Shown piece by piece: positions 28,165 through 35,913 of a stretch of DNA of 64,000 nt. The first letter of the stretch is position 1, and every line of letters starts with the position of its first letter. Source of the DNA: an uncultured Bryobacteraceae bacterium. GTDB taxonomy: Bacteria; Acidobacteriota; Terriglobia; Bryobacterales; Bryobacteraceae. A program made the translations under genes and the position numbers. The stretch spans positions 186,001-250,000 of the forward strand of contig CALKXJ010000013.1 of assembly GCA_938003835.1 (NCBI GenBank), in the 5' to 3' direction. Under the pieces are notes generated by a model that worked only from the letters and a program-made list of their open reading frames with translations, made no database searches and was not told where the DNA came from.

Positions 28165-29342
28165 GGCTGCGTTTCGGTGGGAAGCAATCGCCGGAAGAAG
28201 AAGCTCCAGAGGATCTCCTGGAGCGTGCCGTTCAGGTTGCGCAGGAGCCGCTCTTTCAGGTTCTGATAGGGCAGGGTGCCGGCGAACAGGTCCTCCACGA
28301 CACTGAGGAATCGCGGGCTGCGGCGCATGAATTCGACCATGCGTGCGGGCACGCTCGAAAACAGCAACTTGTCGAGGAAGAAGCGCTTGGCGAGCCGGGC
28401 GCCGAACTCGAGATCGGCGGCAAAGTCCCAGGTGAGCAGCGAGCGGTAGGTCCAGGGCTTCTCGGCGGGCGCGTGCGCCTCGTCGATCACCACCTGGCTG
28501 GCCAGGTCCGCTGACCGGATGGCGTAATAGAGTCCTTCGCCGGTAATCGGATCGACCAGCCCCCCGGCGTCGCCGACCGCCAGCCAGCCCTCGCCGGCGA
28601 CGCGGTTGCGCCGCCAGGCGCTCGGCGACAGCGACGGCAGCATGTGGCCGTAGAACTGGGCATCTTTGAACGGGATGCCGCGTTCGAGCATGAAGCGCTC
28701 CAGGCGGCGCCGCAGTTGCGCGGCCGGTTCGCCCTTGCCGCCGATGCCCACCGAAAGGTGGCCGCAGCGAGGGAAGACCCAGATGTAGCCCTCCAGGCCC
28801 TGGAGGAACTGGATGTCAATGTGTTCCTGCTCGGCAGGCACCCAGTAGCCGAGCGTGTACATGACGTTCTCGGCGCTCCACTGGGTGCCGACCTCGCGCA
28901 ACGAGTTGCGGGCGCCGGTGGCGATGATACAGAAATCGGCTTCGAGCGTGCCGGCCGTGGTGCGAACCCGCCAGCCGCGGTCCGTGCGAATCAGTTCGCG
29001 CACCCGCGCCTTCTCGATCTGCGCCCCGGCCCGCTCCGCTCGCTCTAGCAGCATGCGGTTGAGGTCCAGCCGCGAGTAAATGACCAGCGGGCGGCTCAGC
29101 CTCATGCGGCAGGCGCCCGTGCCGGAAGCGGCGACGAATGCCTCGCTGACCAGCTTCTTCGGGATGTCGTTGTCGATCAGGAACGGATACTGGTTGTAGG
29201 CCTTGTAAGTGATGCCCCCGCCGCACGGTTTCTCCCAGGCGAGCTTCTCGTCGAAGACGACGGTGCGCAGCCCGGCCCGCGCCAGCCGTTCGGCGGCGAA
29301 GGCGCCCGCAGGCCCACCACCAAGCACGGCGATACGCTTCAT
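28161..29342 (-). CDS. Geranylgeranyl reductase family flavoprotein
   Basis: FAD-dependent oxidoreductase of the GGR/ChlP group that saturates isoprenoid double bonds. 393 residues. FAD-binding [17 protein letters not shown] at the N-terminus, the family PCGGGIT motif near 39, ATGARNSLR near 145, and the second FAD motif [19 protein letters not shown] near 255. Start and stop overlap both neighbours by 4 nt (lipoprotein upstream, hemL downstream). Without photosynthesis genes in view, the substrate is more likely a quinone side chain or membrane isoprenoid; that is inference. Confidence 0.88.
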   Translation of the reverse strand: MKRIAVLGGGPAGAFAAERLARAGLRTVVFDEKLAWEKPCGGGITYKAYNQYPFLIDNDIPKKLVSEAFVAASGTGACRMRLSRPLVIYSRLDLNRMLLERAERAGAQIEKARVRELIRTDRGWRVRTTAGTLEADFCIIATGARNSLREVGTQWSAENVMYTLGYWVPAEQEHIDIQFLQGLEGYIWVFPRCGHLSVGIGGKGEPAAQLRRRLERFMLERGIPFKDAQFYGHMLPSLSPSAWRRNRVAGEGWLAVGDAGGLVDPITGEGLYYAIRSADLASQVVIDEAHAPAEKPWTYRSLLTWDFAADLEFGARLAKRFFLDKLLFSSVPARMVEFMRRSPRFLSVVEDLFAGTLPYQNLKERLLRNLNGTLQEILWSFFFRRLLPTETQP

Positions 29343-29770
29343 GGTTTGGCGGGCGCAGGCGAAGCCTCACCCACGGGAGGATGGCCCGGCGGAAGGGTGC
29401 CGGAAGGTTGCCCCATGCCCTGATGCGGATTATCCGGCTGATCGATCCCTTCGTGGGCGCCGCCTCCCGCCCCTTTCTTCGTTGTGACCACCCAGCGGCT
29501 GCCCTGCCGCTCCAGCGTATATCGCATCTGCATCACCGACGCCGGGTCGGTGGAGCCTTTCGGCCGGAAAGAGACGACCGCGTCGGCCTCGTCGCCCCGG
29601 AAGGCCACCGAGGCCACCTCGACATCCATGGAGCCGATATCGAGCCCGGCGCGCCCCGCCAGGTGGCTGATGACACCCTGGCGGACGGCTTCGGCAGTTT
29701 GAACGTTACGGTTGCAGCCGCTCGCGACCAGGAAGACCGCTAGCGCCACGGCCGGCCCAGCTTTTCTCAC
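29339..29770 (-). CDS. Hypothetical lipoprotein
   Basis: 143 residues. GTG start 7 nt after a TATAAT hexamer (leaderless arrangement). Lipobox LVASGC with Cys19. The central part (about 25-98) is a small alpha/beta domain (AVRQGVISHLAG, DEADAVVSFRPKG, SRWVVTTKKG). The tail is Gly/Pro-rich and disordered (SGTLPPGHPP...). Family not recognised. First gene of the lipoprotein-GGR-hemL operon, overlapping the GGR start by 4 nt. Confidence 0.75.
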   Translation of the reverse strand: MRKAGPAVALAVFLVASGCNRNVQTAEAVRQGVISHLAGRAGLDIGSMDVEVASVAFRGDEADAVVSFRPKGSTDPASVMQMRYTLERQGSRWVVTTKKGAGGGAHEGIDQPDNPHQGMGQPSGTLPPGHPPVGEASPAPAKP

Positions 29771-29777
29771 ATGACTG

Positions 29778-29783
29778 ATTATA
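29778..29783 (-). promoter_or_regulatory. Candidate -10 element (TATAAT) of the lipoprotein-GGR-hemL operon
   Basis: Perfect TATAAT on the minus strand ending 7 nt before the GTG start at 29770; implies a leaderless transcript. Confidence 0.55.
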
Positions 29784-29809
29784 CGCCATCACTCTGGTCC
29801 GGTCTTTGA

Positions 29810-29815
29810 TAGCTT
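29810..29815 (+). promoter_or_regulatory. Candidate -10 element (TAGCTT) of the S9 peptidase gene
   Basis: TAGCTT ends 7 nt before the ATG at 29823 and favours that start over the TTG at 29814. Confidence 0.35.
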
Positions 29816-29822
29816 GGGCAAG

Positions 29823-32012
29823 ATGGCGAGATTTTTTGTCCTCGTAACGTTTCTGGTAGCGACGCCGCTGGCTGCCCCCTCGGCCGAAAAACGCCCCATG
29901 ACGCCTTTGGACGTGGTGAAGCTCCGGAGGCTGGATGAGTTTGCCGTCTCGCCTGACGGGCGCTGGCTGCTGTACTCGCAAACCATCCCGAACTGGGACA
30001 AGGGGCAGAACTACACCGATCTGTTCCTCGTCCGTACCGACGGCGCCGGACACCGGCAGATGACCTTCACGCCCGAAGCGGACGAGACGCCGTTCGCCTG
30101 GGGGCGTGACTCAGAGACCTTCGCCTTCCTGTCGGCCCGGGACGGAAGCCGCAACAAGCAGATCTATCTCCTGAATGTCGGCGGCGGGGAGGCGCGCCGG
30201 CTGACCGAGGAGCGGGAAGGCGTGGAACGCTTTGCCTTCAGCCGCGACGGCCGCTGGATCGCCTATCTCGGCGGCGCGCAGGATCATCGGACCCTGAAGC
30301 TGATCGATCTCGGACAACCGGGCTACCCAACGCGTGAGCTGATCAAGCACGAGACGCCGGTCGAGGAGTTCGTCTGGCATCCATCGAGCCGCACGATCTA
30401 CTTCACGGCGGCGGATCGCGACGAATCGATTCACAGGCGGCGGGCCAGGCTCGGCTTCGACGTCAAGGTCAATGCGCTCGAGCCCTCGCCCCGCAACGTC
30501 TATGCGATCGACATCGCCGGCACGGCCGGGAAGCGCCTTACTTCCCTCGGCGAGTTCGTCCTCAGTGGACTTCAGATCTCCCGCGACGGCCGCTGGCTGG
30601 CCTGCACCGGCAAGCCCACACACCGGTATGCCACCGACTGGGACAAGGAGGTCTTCCTGATCGAATCCGCCACCGGCGCGCTGCGAAGAATCACCGAGAA
30701 CCGGCAGAGCGAAACCGACGTGCAGTTTTCACCGGACTCGCGCTGGCTGGTCTACACGCTTCCGGAGGGCGGCGAGGAGCACCGCGCCAGGCGTGTCCAT
30801 CTCGTGAGGACCCAGGGAGACGAGCGGCGGAAGCTCTTCGAAGGCTGGGAGCACGACGGCGCTGCGGGTTTTTTCCACCCTGCGGGCGACGCGATCTATT
30901 TCGCCACGACCGTGGGCGTGAACCGGCAGGCCTGGCGAATCCGGCTCGCGGGCGGCGCCCCGGAGGTCCTGACCCGCGGGGACCAGTTCCTCAACCTCGC
31001 CTTCGACCACGACAGCGGGCGGCTGCTCATCCGGCGCAGCACGCCGGCTCAGCCGGAGGAGATCTTTACGGCGCGGCTCGATGAGCTGGGCGACTTCCGC
31101 CGCTGGACGCGCCTGACGCAGCTTAGTGAACAGGTGGAGCCGTTCCTGCTGGCCGAATACGAAACCGTGCGGTGGAAGTCCTCCGACGGGGTCGAGGTCG
31201 AGGGGCTGTTGATCAAGCCGGTGAACTACAGGCCGGGCGAGCGCTATCCGCTGATCGTGCAAGTTCACGGCGGGCCGGCCGGCACCTCGACCAATTCCTT
31301 CAGCGGCTCCTACGTCACCTATCCGCACGTGCTGGCAGGTGCCGGCTATGCCGTCTTCCAGCCCAACTACCGCGGCTCGAGCGGCTACGGCGAGACCTTC
31401 CGGCGCCAGATTGCGGGCGATTACTTCCGGCAGGGTTTCGACGATATCATGACCGGGGTGGATTTCCTCATCGCACGAGGCATCGCCGATCCTGACCGGC
31501 TGGGGCACATGGGCTGGAGCGCCGGGGGGCACTGGTCGAACTGGGCGCTGGTGAAGACCGACCGCTTCAAGGCGATCGCCACGGGGGCCGGCGCGGTGAA
31601 CTGGATCTCGATGTACGCCCAGACGGACGTCCAGCGCACGCGTGAGTTCTACTTCCGGGGAACACCTTACGAGAATGAGGAACACTACCGGGCCGTTTCC
31701 CCGCTGACTTACATTCGCAACGCCAAGACGCCGACGCTGATCCTCTGCGGCACGGACGATCCGCGCGTGCCGAATGCGCAGAGCCGCGAGCTGTATATCG
31801 CGCTCCAGAAGCTGGGCGTGCCGGTGGAGTATCTCGAGTTTCCGGGTATGGGGCACGCCATCACCAAGCCGCGCTACCAACTGGTGAAGATGATGGCGGA
31901 GCTCGCCTGGTTCGACCGTTGGCTCCGGGGCGCGCCGGGCTGGCTCGACTGGGAGAAGGTACTCGAGACGCTGCCGGCCGGCGCGCGGGGCGCCTCTTCC
32001 GGGACGCCGTAA
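29823..32012 (+). CDS. S9 family peptidase (acylaminoacyl-peptidase/DPP-like)
   Basis: Secreted or periplasmic serine peptidase of the prolyl oligopeptidase family, 729 residues. Signal peptide ARFFVLVTFLVATPLAAPSA. An N-terminal beta-propeller with repeated WD40/TolB-like blades (SPDGRWLLYSQ, SRDGRWIAYLGG, SPDSRWLVYTLP) runs to about 430. In the C-terminal alpha/beta hydrolase the nucleophile Ser is in HMGWSAGGHWSNW, the acid in LCGTDDPRVPN and the His in PGMGHAITKPR. Length and triad are complete. Divergent from the lipoprotein operon. Confidence 0.95.
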   Translation: MARFFVLVTFLVATPLAAPSAEKRPMTPLDVVKLRRLDEFAVSPDGRWLLYSQTIPNWDKGQNYTDLFLVRTDGAGHRQMTFTPEADETPFAWGRDSETFAFLSARDGSRNKQIYLLNVGGGEARRLTEEREGVERFAFSRDGRWIAYLGGAQDHRTLKLIDLGQPGYPTRELIKHETPVEEFVWHPSSRTIYFTAADRDESIHRRRARLGFDVKVNALEPSPRNVYAIDIAGTAGKRLTSLGEFVLSGLQISRDGRWLACTGKPTHRYATDWDKEVFLIESATGALRRITENRQSETDVQFSPDSRWLVYTLPEGGEEHRARRVHLVRTQGDERRKLFEGWEHDGAAGFFHPAGDAIYFATTVGVNRQAWRIRLAGGAPEVLTRGDQFLNLAFDHDSGRLLIRRSTPAQPEEIFTARLDELGDFRRWTRLTQLSEQVEPFLLAEYETVRWKSSDGVEVEGLLIKPVNYRPGERYPLIVQVHGGPAGTSTNSFSGSYVTYPHVLAGAGYAVFQPNYRGSSGYGETFRRQIAGDYFRQGFDDIMTGVDFLIARGIADPDRLGHMGWSAGGHWSNWALVKTDRFKAIATGAGAVNWISMYAQTDVQRTREFYFRGTPYENEEHYRAVSPLTYIRNAKTPTLILCGTDDPRVPNAQSRELYIALQKLGVPVEYLEFPGMGHAITKPRYQLVKMMAELAWFDRWLRGAPGWLDWEKVLETLPAGARGASSGTP

Positions 32013-32097
32013 CGGTTGCGGGCAACTTCGATTTCGATCCCTTTTTTTTACAATCAGTTAGAGAAATCCAGCCGAGGTGCGCCATCCTCCGGCGGGA

Positions 32098-32103
32098 GAT
32101 AAT
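32098..32103 (+). promoter_or_regulatory. Candidate -10 element (GATAAT) of the orphan 295-residue gene
   Basis: GATAAT lies 62 nt before the GTG start in a 153-bp gap that also holds a run of eight T (about 32041-32049). It would give a transcript with a leader of about 55 nt ending in a strong Shine-Dalgarno sequence. Confidence 0.3.
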
Positions 32104-32165
32104 GAGGGCGGCGCGCCGGGTGTCGGCGCGCAATCCATCCTTCCCTTTCGAAAGGAGGTAAATCT

Positions 32166-33053
32166 GTGCCTTTTATCAGCAAACCCAAAGAGCTGAGTGT
32201 GCCGGACGAGCCCTTTTATCCCGTCGAGAAGCTGTTTCTGTTCGACCGGCACACCCGGGCCACCTGGGAGCAAGCCTTCGGCGAGCAGGCGCCGCCCTGG
32301 AACAAGGACCGCCGCATCAAGCGCTGGGCCGATACGACGGCGCTTGAGCGGGTTTCCGATCCGGACAACGAGCTGGTCGAGTACACCTGGTTTGACCACG
32401 CTACCGCCAGTTTCAAGAAGATATCCTTGACAGCGCGCGAGGCGGCGACGCCCAACCTTCCCGGCAAGTACGTTTATCCGAAGTATCAGATCGCTCCGAC
32501 GCCGGCAGTTGTTGTCGGCCCGCCCCCAATCGAGCCGTTAGCTATCCGGCCCGAGATTCTTTGTCATCGTGCCGAGGCCGAGGCGCTAAAGAATGAGCTC
32601 GGCGGCGAGGAGGTGGTCGAAGGGCTGACCTTCACGACGGGGCCATACCGGATCGACTGGCGGGGTGAGACGCGCCGGCAGTGGCTGATCAAGATCGGTG
32701 GAGACTACCACAACGCGGGGACGCTGCTGCTCCTGAAGAACTCGGGCGGCGTGGGCGCTCCCGGCAAGTGGGAGAAGACGCGCACGGGGCCGGTGTGGGT
32801 GAGCTTCGCGCAGGATACGGGCGAACAGGACCCGCGTCCCGAGATCCCGATTCCCTGCCGGCCCCTCGATCCTGTCGAGGCCATCTACCGGACGCCGTTC
32901 GGCGTGGTGATCTACCGCAAGGACAAGGAATCGCCCTATAACCCGAAGCCGGCGGCGCAGGGCGGCTTGACGGCCGAGCAGGCGGCGACGCTCGCCCGCA
33001 TCGACGCCAACGTCCAGCAGTTGCTGGCGCTCAGTCTCGTCCAGAACAAGTGA
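32166..33053 (+). CDS. Orphan cytoplasmic protein, function unknown
   Basis: I do not recognise this protein. 295 residues, no signal peptide or membrane helix. The GTG start is fixed by an unusually strong Shine-Dalgarno sequence (AAAGGAGG, 32151-32158). The N-terminal 90 residues are rich in Trp, Phe and charged residues (TRATWEQAFGEQAPPWNKD). A Pro-rich linker at 110-125 separates a beta-rich second half (QWLIKIGGDYHNAGTLLLLK). The last 30 residues form a heptad-like helix (LTAEQAATLARIDANVQQLL) suited to trimerisation, as in many phage fibre or assembly proteins. It is monocistronic and followed by a terminator-like hairpin. Confidence 0.7.
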   Translation: MPFISKPKELSVPDEPFYPVEKLFLFDRHTRATWEQAFGEQAPPWNKDRRIKRWADTTALERVSDPDNELVEYTWFDHATASFKKISLTAREAATPNLPGKYVYPKYQIAPTPAVVVGPPPIEPLAIRPEILCHRAEAEALKNELGGEEVVEGLTFTTGPYRIDWRGETRRQWLIKIGGDYHNAGTLLLLKNSGGVGAPGKWEKTRTGPVWVSFAQDTGEQDPRPEIPIPCRPLDPVEAIYRTPFGVVIYRKDKESPYNPKPAAQGGLTAEQAATLARIDANVQQLLALSLVQNK

Positions 33054-33070
33054 GCGAGTAATTGCGGGAG

Positions 33071-33103
33071 GGAGCGGGGGACGCGGCCGGCCTTCCCCGC
33101 TCC
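33071..33103. terminator. Candidate bidirectional terminator hairpin
   Basis: GGAGCGGGG (33071-33079) pairs perfectly with CCCCGCTCC (33095-33103) over a 15-nt loop, in the gap between two convergent genes. No T-run follows, so termination efficiency is uncertain. Confidence 0.55.
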
Positions 33104-33134
33104 TTGCTCCCGCCCGTATGCTCTTTCCGCGGCA

Positions 33135-34049
33135 TTACCGGGCTGTCACTTTGCGGTGTGCGGCGAGATGCTGCTCCAGAATCGCGCGCACTGCGGCGCG
33201 CCCGGCCTCATCGAGCGGCGTCACATAGGGCCGGCCGGTAGCCCGCTCGCAGATTCCCAGGTAACGCATCGCCTCGTCAAAAGCCCCCCAAATCGCGCCG
33301 TAGCGGAAGATCTCCCACACCCGGATAAGATCCTGCTGGAGCCGGCGCGCCTCCTCGATATCCCCTCCACGGAAGGCTTCCCAAAGAGCGACCGCCAGGT
33401 GTGGGCACACATTGTAAAGTCCTCCCACGGAGCCGTGGCAGCCCATCTGGAGGGCCGTGAGCGCCAGGTGCTCGCTTCCGGCGCAGACGGCAAAGCCATC
33501 TCCACCGGGACGCGCCGCCTCTAGAATCGCCTGAAGCTTGATGCAATCGGTGTCGCTCACCTTGATCCCCGCGAGCGTGGGAATCGCGCGGCGGAGCTCG
33601 GCGATCGTCTCGGGGGCGATCGGGTTCTTGGTGAGCGCCGGATTGTCGTAGAGAATCACCGGGACGGAGACCGCCGCGGCCACCTCGCCGAAATAGGCGA
33701 TCAGATGCTCCTGGCGCGCCAGGTAATAGAAGGGAGGCAACAGGGCGATGTAGTCCGGACCTTCGCGGGCGATGCGGCGCGCCAGCCGCAGAGCGCGCGC
33801 CGTACCCGTCTCGCCGACACCGGCGATGACTGGCACGCGGCCGCGCGCCGCCGAGACGATGATTCCGACTGAGCGAACCTGCTCGTCGTCGGTGAGGAAG
33901 GCGAAACCGCCCATGGAGCCGTTGGCGTAGAGGGCATGAACGCCGGCCTCGAGAACCCAGCGGACCAGGCGGTGCAGGCCCGCCTCCTCGACGGAGTCGT
34001 CGTGGGCGAGCGGGGTGCCGAGCGCACAGATGATGCCGCCGAGCGCCAT
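33135..34049 (-). CDS. Dihydrodipicolinate synthase/N-acetylneuraminate lyase family aldolase
   Basis: Class I (Schiff-base) aldolase barrel of 304 residues. Tyr134 (VILYDNP) and Lys163 (LAGIKVSDTD) are the conserved catalytic pair. The keto-acid carboxylate loop, usually GTTGE or GSTGE, reads G44-S-M-G-G48 here, so the glutamate and the second hydroxyl residue are lost; substrate or chemistry may differ from true DapA or NanA. It is the minus-strand gene leaving a divergent promoter that carries operator 1, with TACAAT 6 nt before its ATG. It belongs to the GntR-controlled block and probably cleaves a 2-keto-3-deoxy sugar acid. Confidence 0.85.
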   Translation of the reverse strand: MALGGIICALGTPLAHDDSVEEAGLHRLVRWVLEAGVHALYANGSMGGFAFLTDDEQVRSVGIIVSAARGRVPVIAGVGETGTARALRLARRIAREGPDYIALLPPFYYLARQEHLIAYFGEVAAAVSVPVILYDNPALTKNPIAPETIAELRRAIPTLAGIKVSDTDCIKLQAILEAARPGGDGFAVCAGSEHLALTALQMGCHGSVGGLYNVCPHLAVALWEAFRGGDIEEARRLQQDLIRVWEIFRYGAIWGAFDEAMRYLGICERATGRPYVTPLDEAGRAAVRAILEQHLAAHRKVTAR

Positions 34050-34055
34050 CGCTCC

Positions 34056-34061
34056 ATTGTA
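34056..34061 (-). promoter_or_regulatory. -10 element (TACAAT) of the DapA-family gene
   Basis: On the minus strand TACAAT lies 5 bp downstream of operator 1 and 6 nt before the ATG at 34049, giving a leaderless mRNA. On the plus strand TAGAAT (34060-34065) may serve the divergent PLP-enzyme gene. Confidence 0.5.
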
Positions 34062-34066
34062 GAATA

Positions 34067-34076
34067 CTGCCGACAG
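34067..34076. promoter_or_regulatory. Operator site 1 (CTGCCGACAG), probable GntR binding site
   Basis: One mismatch from the palindrome CTGTCGACAG. It lies between the divergent starts at 34049 and 34085, and in the wider context ACTG..CAGT both outer bases also pair. GntR-family operators usually contain GT-Nx-AC, which this site fits on the minus strand. Confidence 0.6.
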
Positions 34077-34084
34077 TCTTCTAG

Positions 34085-35113
34085 ATGAGCTCCCCGGCCT
34101 CCCTCGGTGAAGGACGCACCCCGCTGGTGCCCAGCCGCGGCATCTGTTCCCGCCTCGGGCTCGCCGAGCTGCACTTCAAACTCGAAACCGTCAACCCGAC
34201 CGGCTCCTATAAGGACCGCTTCATCGCCGCCGAGCTGGCCCATCTGGCGCCGCGCGCGCCGCAGGCCATCATGGCCACCTCTTCGGGAAACACCGGGTCG
34301 GCGCTCGCCGCTTACGCGGCCCGATACGCCATCCGGTGCCTCATCCTGGTCAATGAGCACGCCCCGGAGGGCAAGTTGCTTCAGATGAGGGCTCATGGCG
34401 CCAGGCTGGTCCGTGTCCGCGGCTTCGGAAGTTCGCCAGAGGTGACACAGCAGGTCTTCGACCTGCTACGGCGCTTCCAGGCGGAGGCAGGCCTGCCGTT
34501 CGTCGTCTCGGCCTACCGGTACTGTCCGGTAGGGATGCAGGGTGTCGAAGATCTCGGCCGGGAGCTGGTCGAGCAGACACGCGGCGCGCCGGCTCATGTC
34601 TTCGTTCCGGTCGGCGGGGGCGGCCTTTACACTGCCGTCTGTCGCGGGCTCCGCCGCCGCTGGCCGGTGCATGCCGTGCAGCCGGAGGGCTGCTCGACCG
34701 TCGTGGCCGCCTGGCGGCGCGGGGACGACGCCATCGTCCCCGTCACGAGCACCACGCGCATCAGCGGCCTCAGCGTGCCATTCGACATCGATGCCTCCCT
34801 GGCGCTGGCCGAGCTCCGCGCCACCGGCGGCACGGGCATTACCGTTACCGACGGGGAGATCTACGCCGCCCAGCGGATGCTGGCTGAGCTCGAAGGCATC
34901 CTGGCCGAGCCGGCGGGGGCGGCGGCGCTCGCCGGTCTGCTCAAGCTCGTCGAACAGGGCATCTTCGACCGCGGGGATCGGGCCATCTGCCTGGTGACCG
35001 GTAGCGGCTTCAAGGATCCGGAATCGCTGGCGGGGCTGGCGGCAGCGGGCGAGGAGCTCATGGTAAGTCTGGGGGAGTTGCCGGAGTTGATCCGCGAGCG
35101 TATCCGGTCATGA
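34085..35113 (+). CDS. Threonine synthase-like PLP enzyme (fold type II)
   Basis: 342 residues. PLP Lys43 in the motif NPTGSYKDRF, typical of threonine synthase and relatives; SSGNTGSALAAYAARY near 76; the phosphate-binding loop VPVGGGGLYTAV near 183; PLP-contact TGSGFKDP at the C-terminal end. It is shorter than E. coli-type threonine synthase and lies in a catabolic cluster rather than with thrA/thrB, so a diaminopropionate/threonine-type lyase or racemase role is as likely. It overlaps the SDR gene by 4 nt. Confidence 0.82.
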   Translation: MSSPASLGEGRTPLVPSRGICSRLGLAELHFKLETVNPTGSYKDRFIAAELAHLAPRAPQAIMATSSGNTGSALAAYAARYAIRCLILVNEHAPEGKLLQMRAHGARLVRVRGFGSSPEVTQQVFDLLRRFQAEAGLPFVVSAYRYCPVGMQGVEDLGRELVEQTRGAPAHVFVPVGGGGLYTAVCRGLRRRWPVHAVQPEGCSTVVAAWRRGDDAIVPVTSTTRISGLSVPFDIDASLALAELRATGGTGITVTDGEIYAAQRMLAELEGILAEPAGAAALAGLLKLVEQGIFDRGDRAICLVTGSGFKDPESLAGLAAAGEELMVSLGELPELIRERIRS

Positions 35114-35874
35114 ATCTCGCAGGTAAGGTCGCTATCGTCACCGGGGGCGGAACTGGTATCGGATTCGGAACCGCTCGGGTGCTGGCGCGCTACGGCGCCC
35201 GGCTCGTGCTGGCGCAGAAAGGAGTCGCCGTTGCCGAGGAGGCGGCGCGCAGCCTGGAGGGCGCTGAGCTGTTGTGCGTGGAAACGGACGTGGCGCGCCG
35301 GGCAAGCGTCGATTCCATGGTGCAGGCGGCGCTCGAGCGCTTTGGCTGCATCGACATTCTGGTGAACAACGCCGCCGTGACCGGGCTGGCGGCGGTGGCG
35401 GCGTTTCTGGACTGTCCGGAGAGCAAGCTCGACGAGATCCTCGACGTGAACCTCAAGGGCGCTTTCCATTGCGCCCAGGCCGTGGCGCGCCAGATGGTGC
35501 GTGCGGGCCGCGGCGGCGCCATCGTCAACATCAGCTCTGTGGGCGCTTTTGCCGCGCAGGAGCTGGCGTCGGTCTACTGTGCGAGCAAGGCGGGCCTGAC
35601 GGCGCTGACGCAGGCGCTGGCGGTGGAACTAGCGCCCCATGGTATCCGGGTGAACGCCGTGGCGCCCGGCGACATCGAGACGCGGGCGAGCGCCGACATC
35701 GTCGCCGAGCTCAAAGCGGCCGGCGCCACGGGGCGCTACCTGCGGGTGACGCCGCTCGGCCGCCGGGGCCGGCCGGAGGAGATCGGCGAGGCGGTGGCCT
35801 TTCTGGCCTCGGAGGCGGCCTCGTTCATCACCGGGACGACGCTGGTGGTGGACGGAGGCTTCCTGGCGTACTGA
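35110..35874 (+). CDS. SDR family oxidoreductase
   Basis: NAD(P)-dependent short-chain dehydrogenase of 254 residues with all classical motifs: TGGGTGIG at 11-18, Asp60 region (ETDVAR), NNAA at 86-89, catalytic Ser142/143 (NISSVGAF), Tyr156 and Lys160 (YCASK), and the C-terminal GTTLVVDGGF. It probably oxidises or reduces a sugar, sugar acid or hydroxy acid in the local pathway. It is coupled to the PLP-enzyme gene by a 4-nt overlap and is followed by an operator and promoter for the sialidase gene. Confidence 0.92.
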   Translation: MNLAGKVAIVTGGGTGIGFGTARVLARYGARLVLAQKGVAVAEEAARSLEGAELLCVETDVARRASVDSMVQAALERFGCIDILVNNAAVTGLAAVAAFLDCPESKLDEILDVNLKGAFHCAQAVARQMVRAGRGGAIVNISSVGAFAAQELASVYCASKAGLTALTQALAVELAPHGIRVNAVAPGDIETRASADIVAELKAAGATGRYLRVTPLGRRGRPEEIGEAVAFLASEAASFITGTTLVVDGGFLAY

Positions 35875-35884
35875 GCTAGCCAAT

Positions 35885-35894
35885 CTGTCGACAG
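35885..35894. promoter_or_regulatory. Operator site 2 (CTGTCGACAG), probable GntR binding site
   Basis: Perfect 10-bp palindrome, extended to 12 bp by flanking T and A (35884-35895). It sits in the -35/-10 spacer, 5 bp upstream of TATAAT, where a bound repressor would block RNA polymerase. Contains GTCGAC, matching the GntR consensus GT-Nx-AC with x=2. Confidence 0.72.
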
Positions 35895-35899
35895 ACAGA

Positions 35900-35905
35900 T
35901 ATAAT
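35900..35905 (+). promoter_or_regulatory. -10 element (TATAAT) of the sialidase-deacylase unit
   Basis: Perfect TATAAT 8 nt before the ATG at 35914, with no Shine-Dalgarno sequence; start of a leaderless transcript and just downstream of operator 2. Confidence 0.6.
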
Positions 35906-35913
35906 ATCGACCG

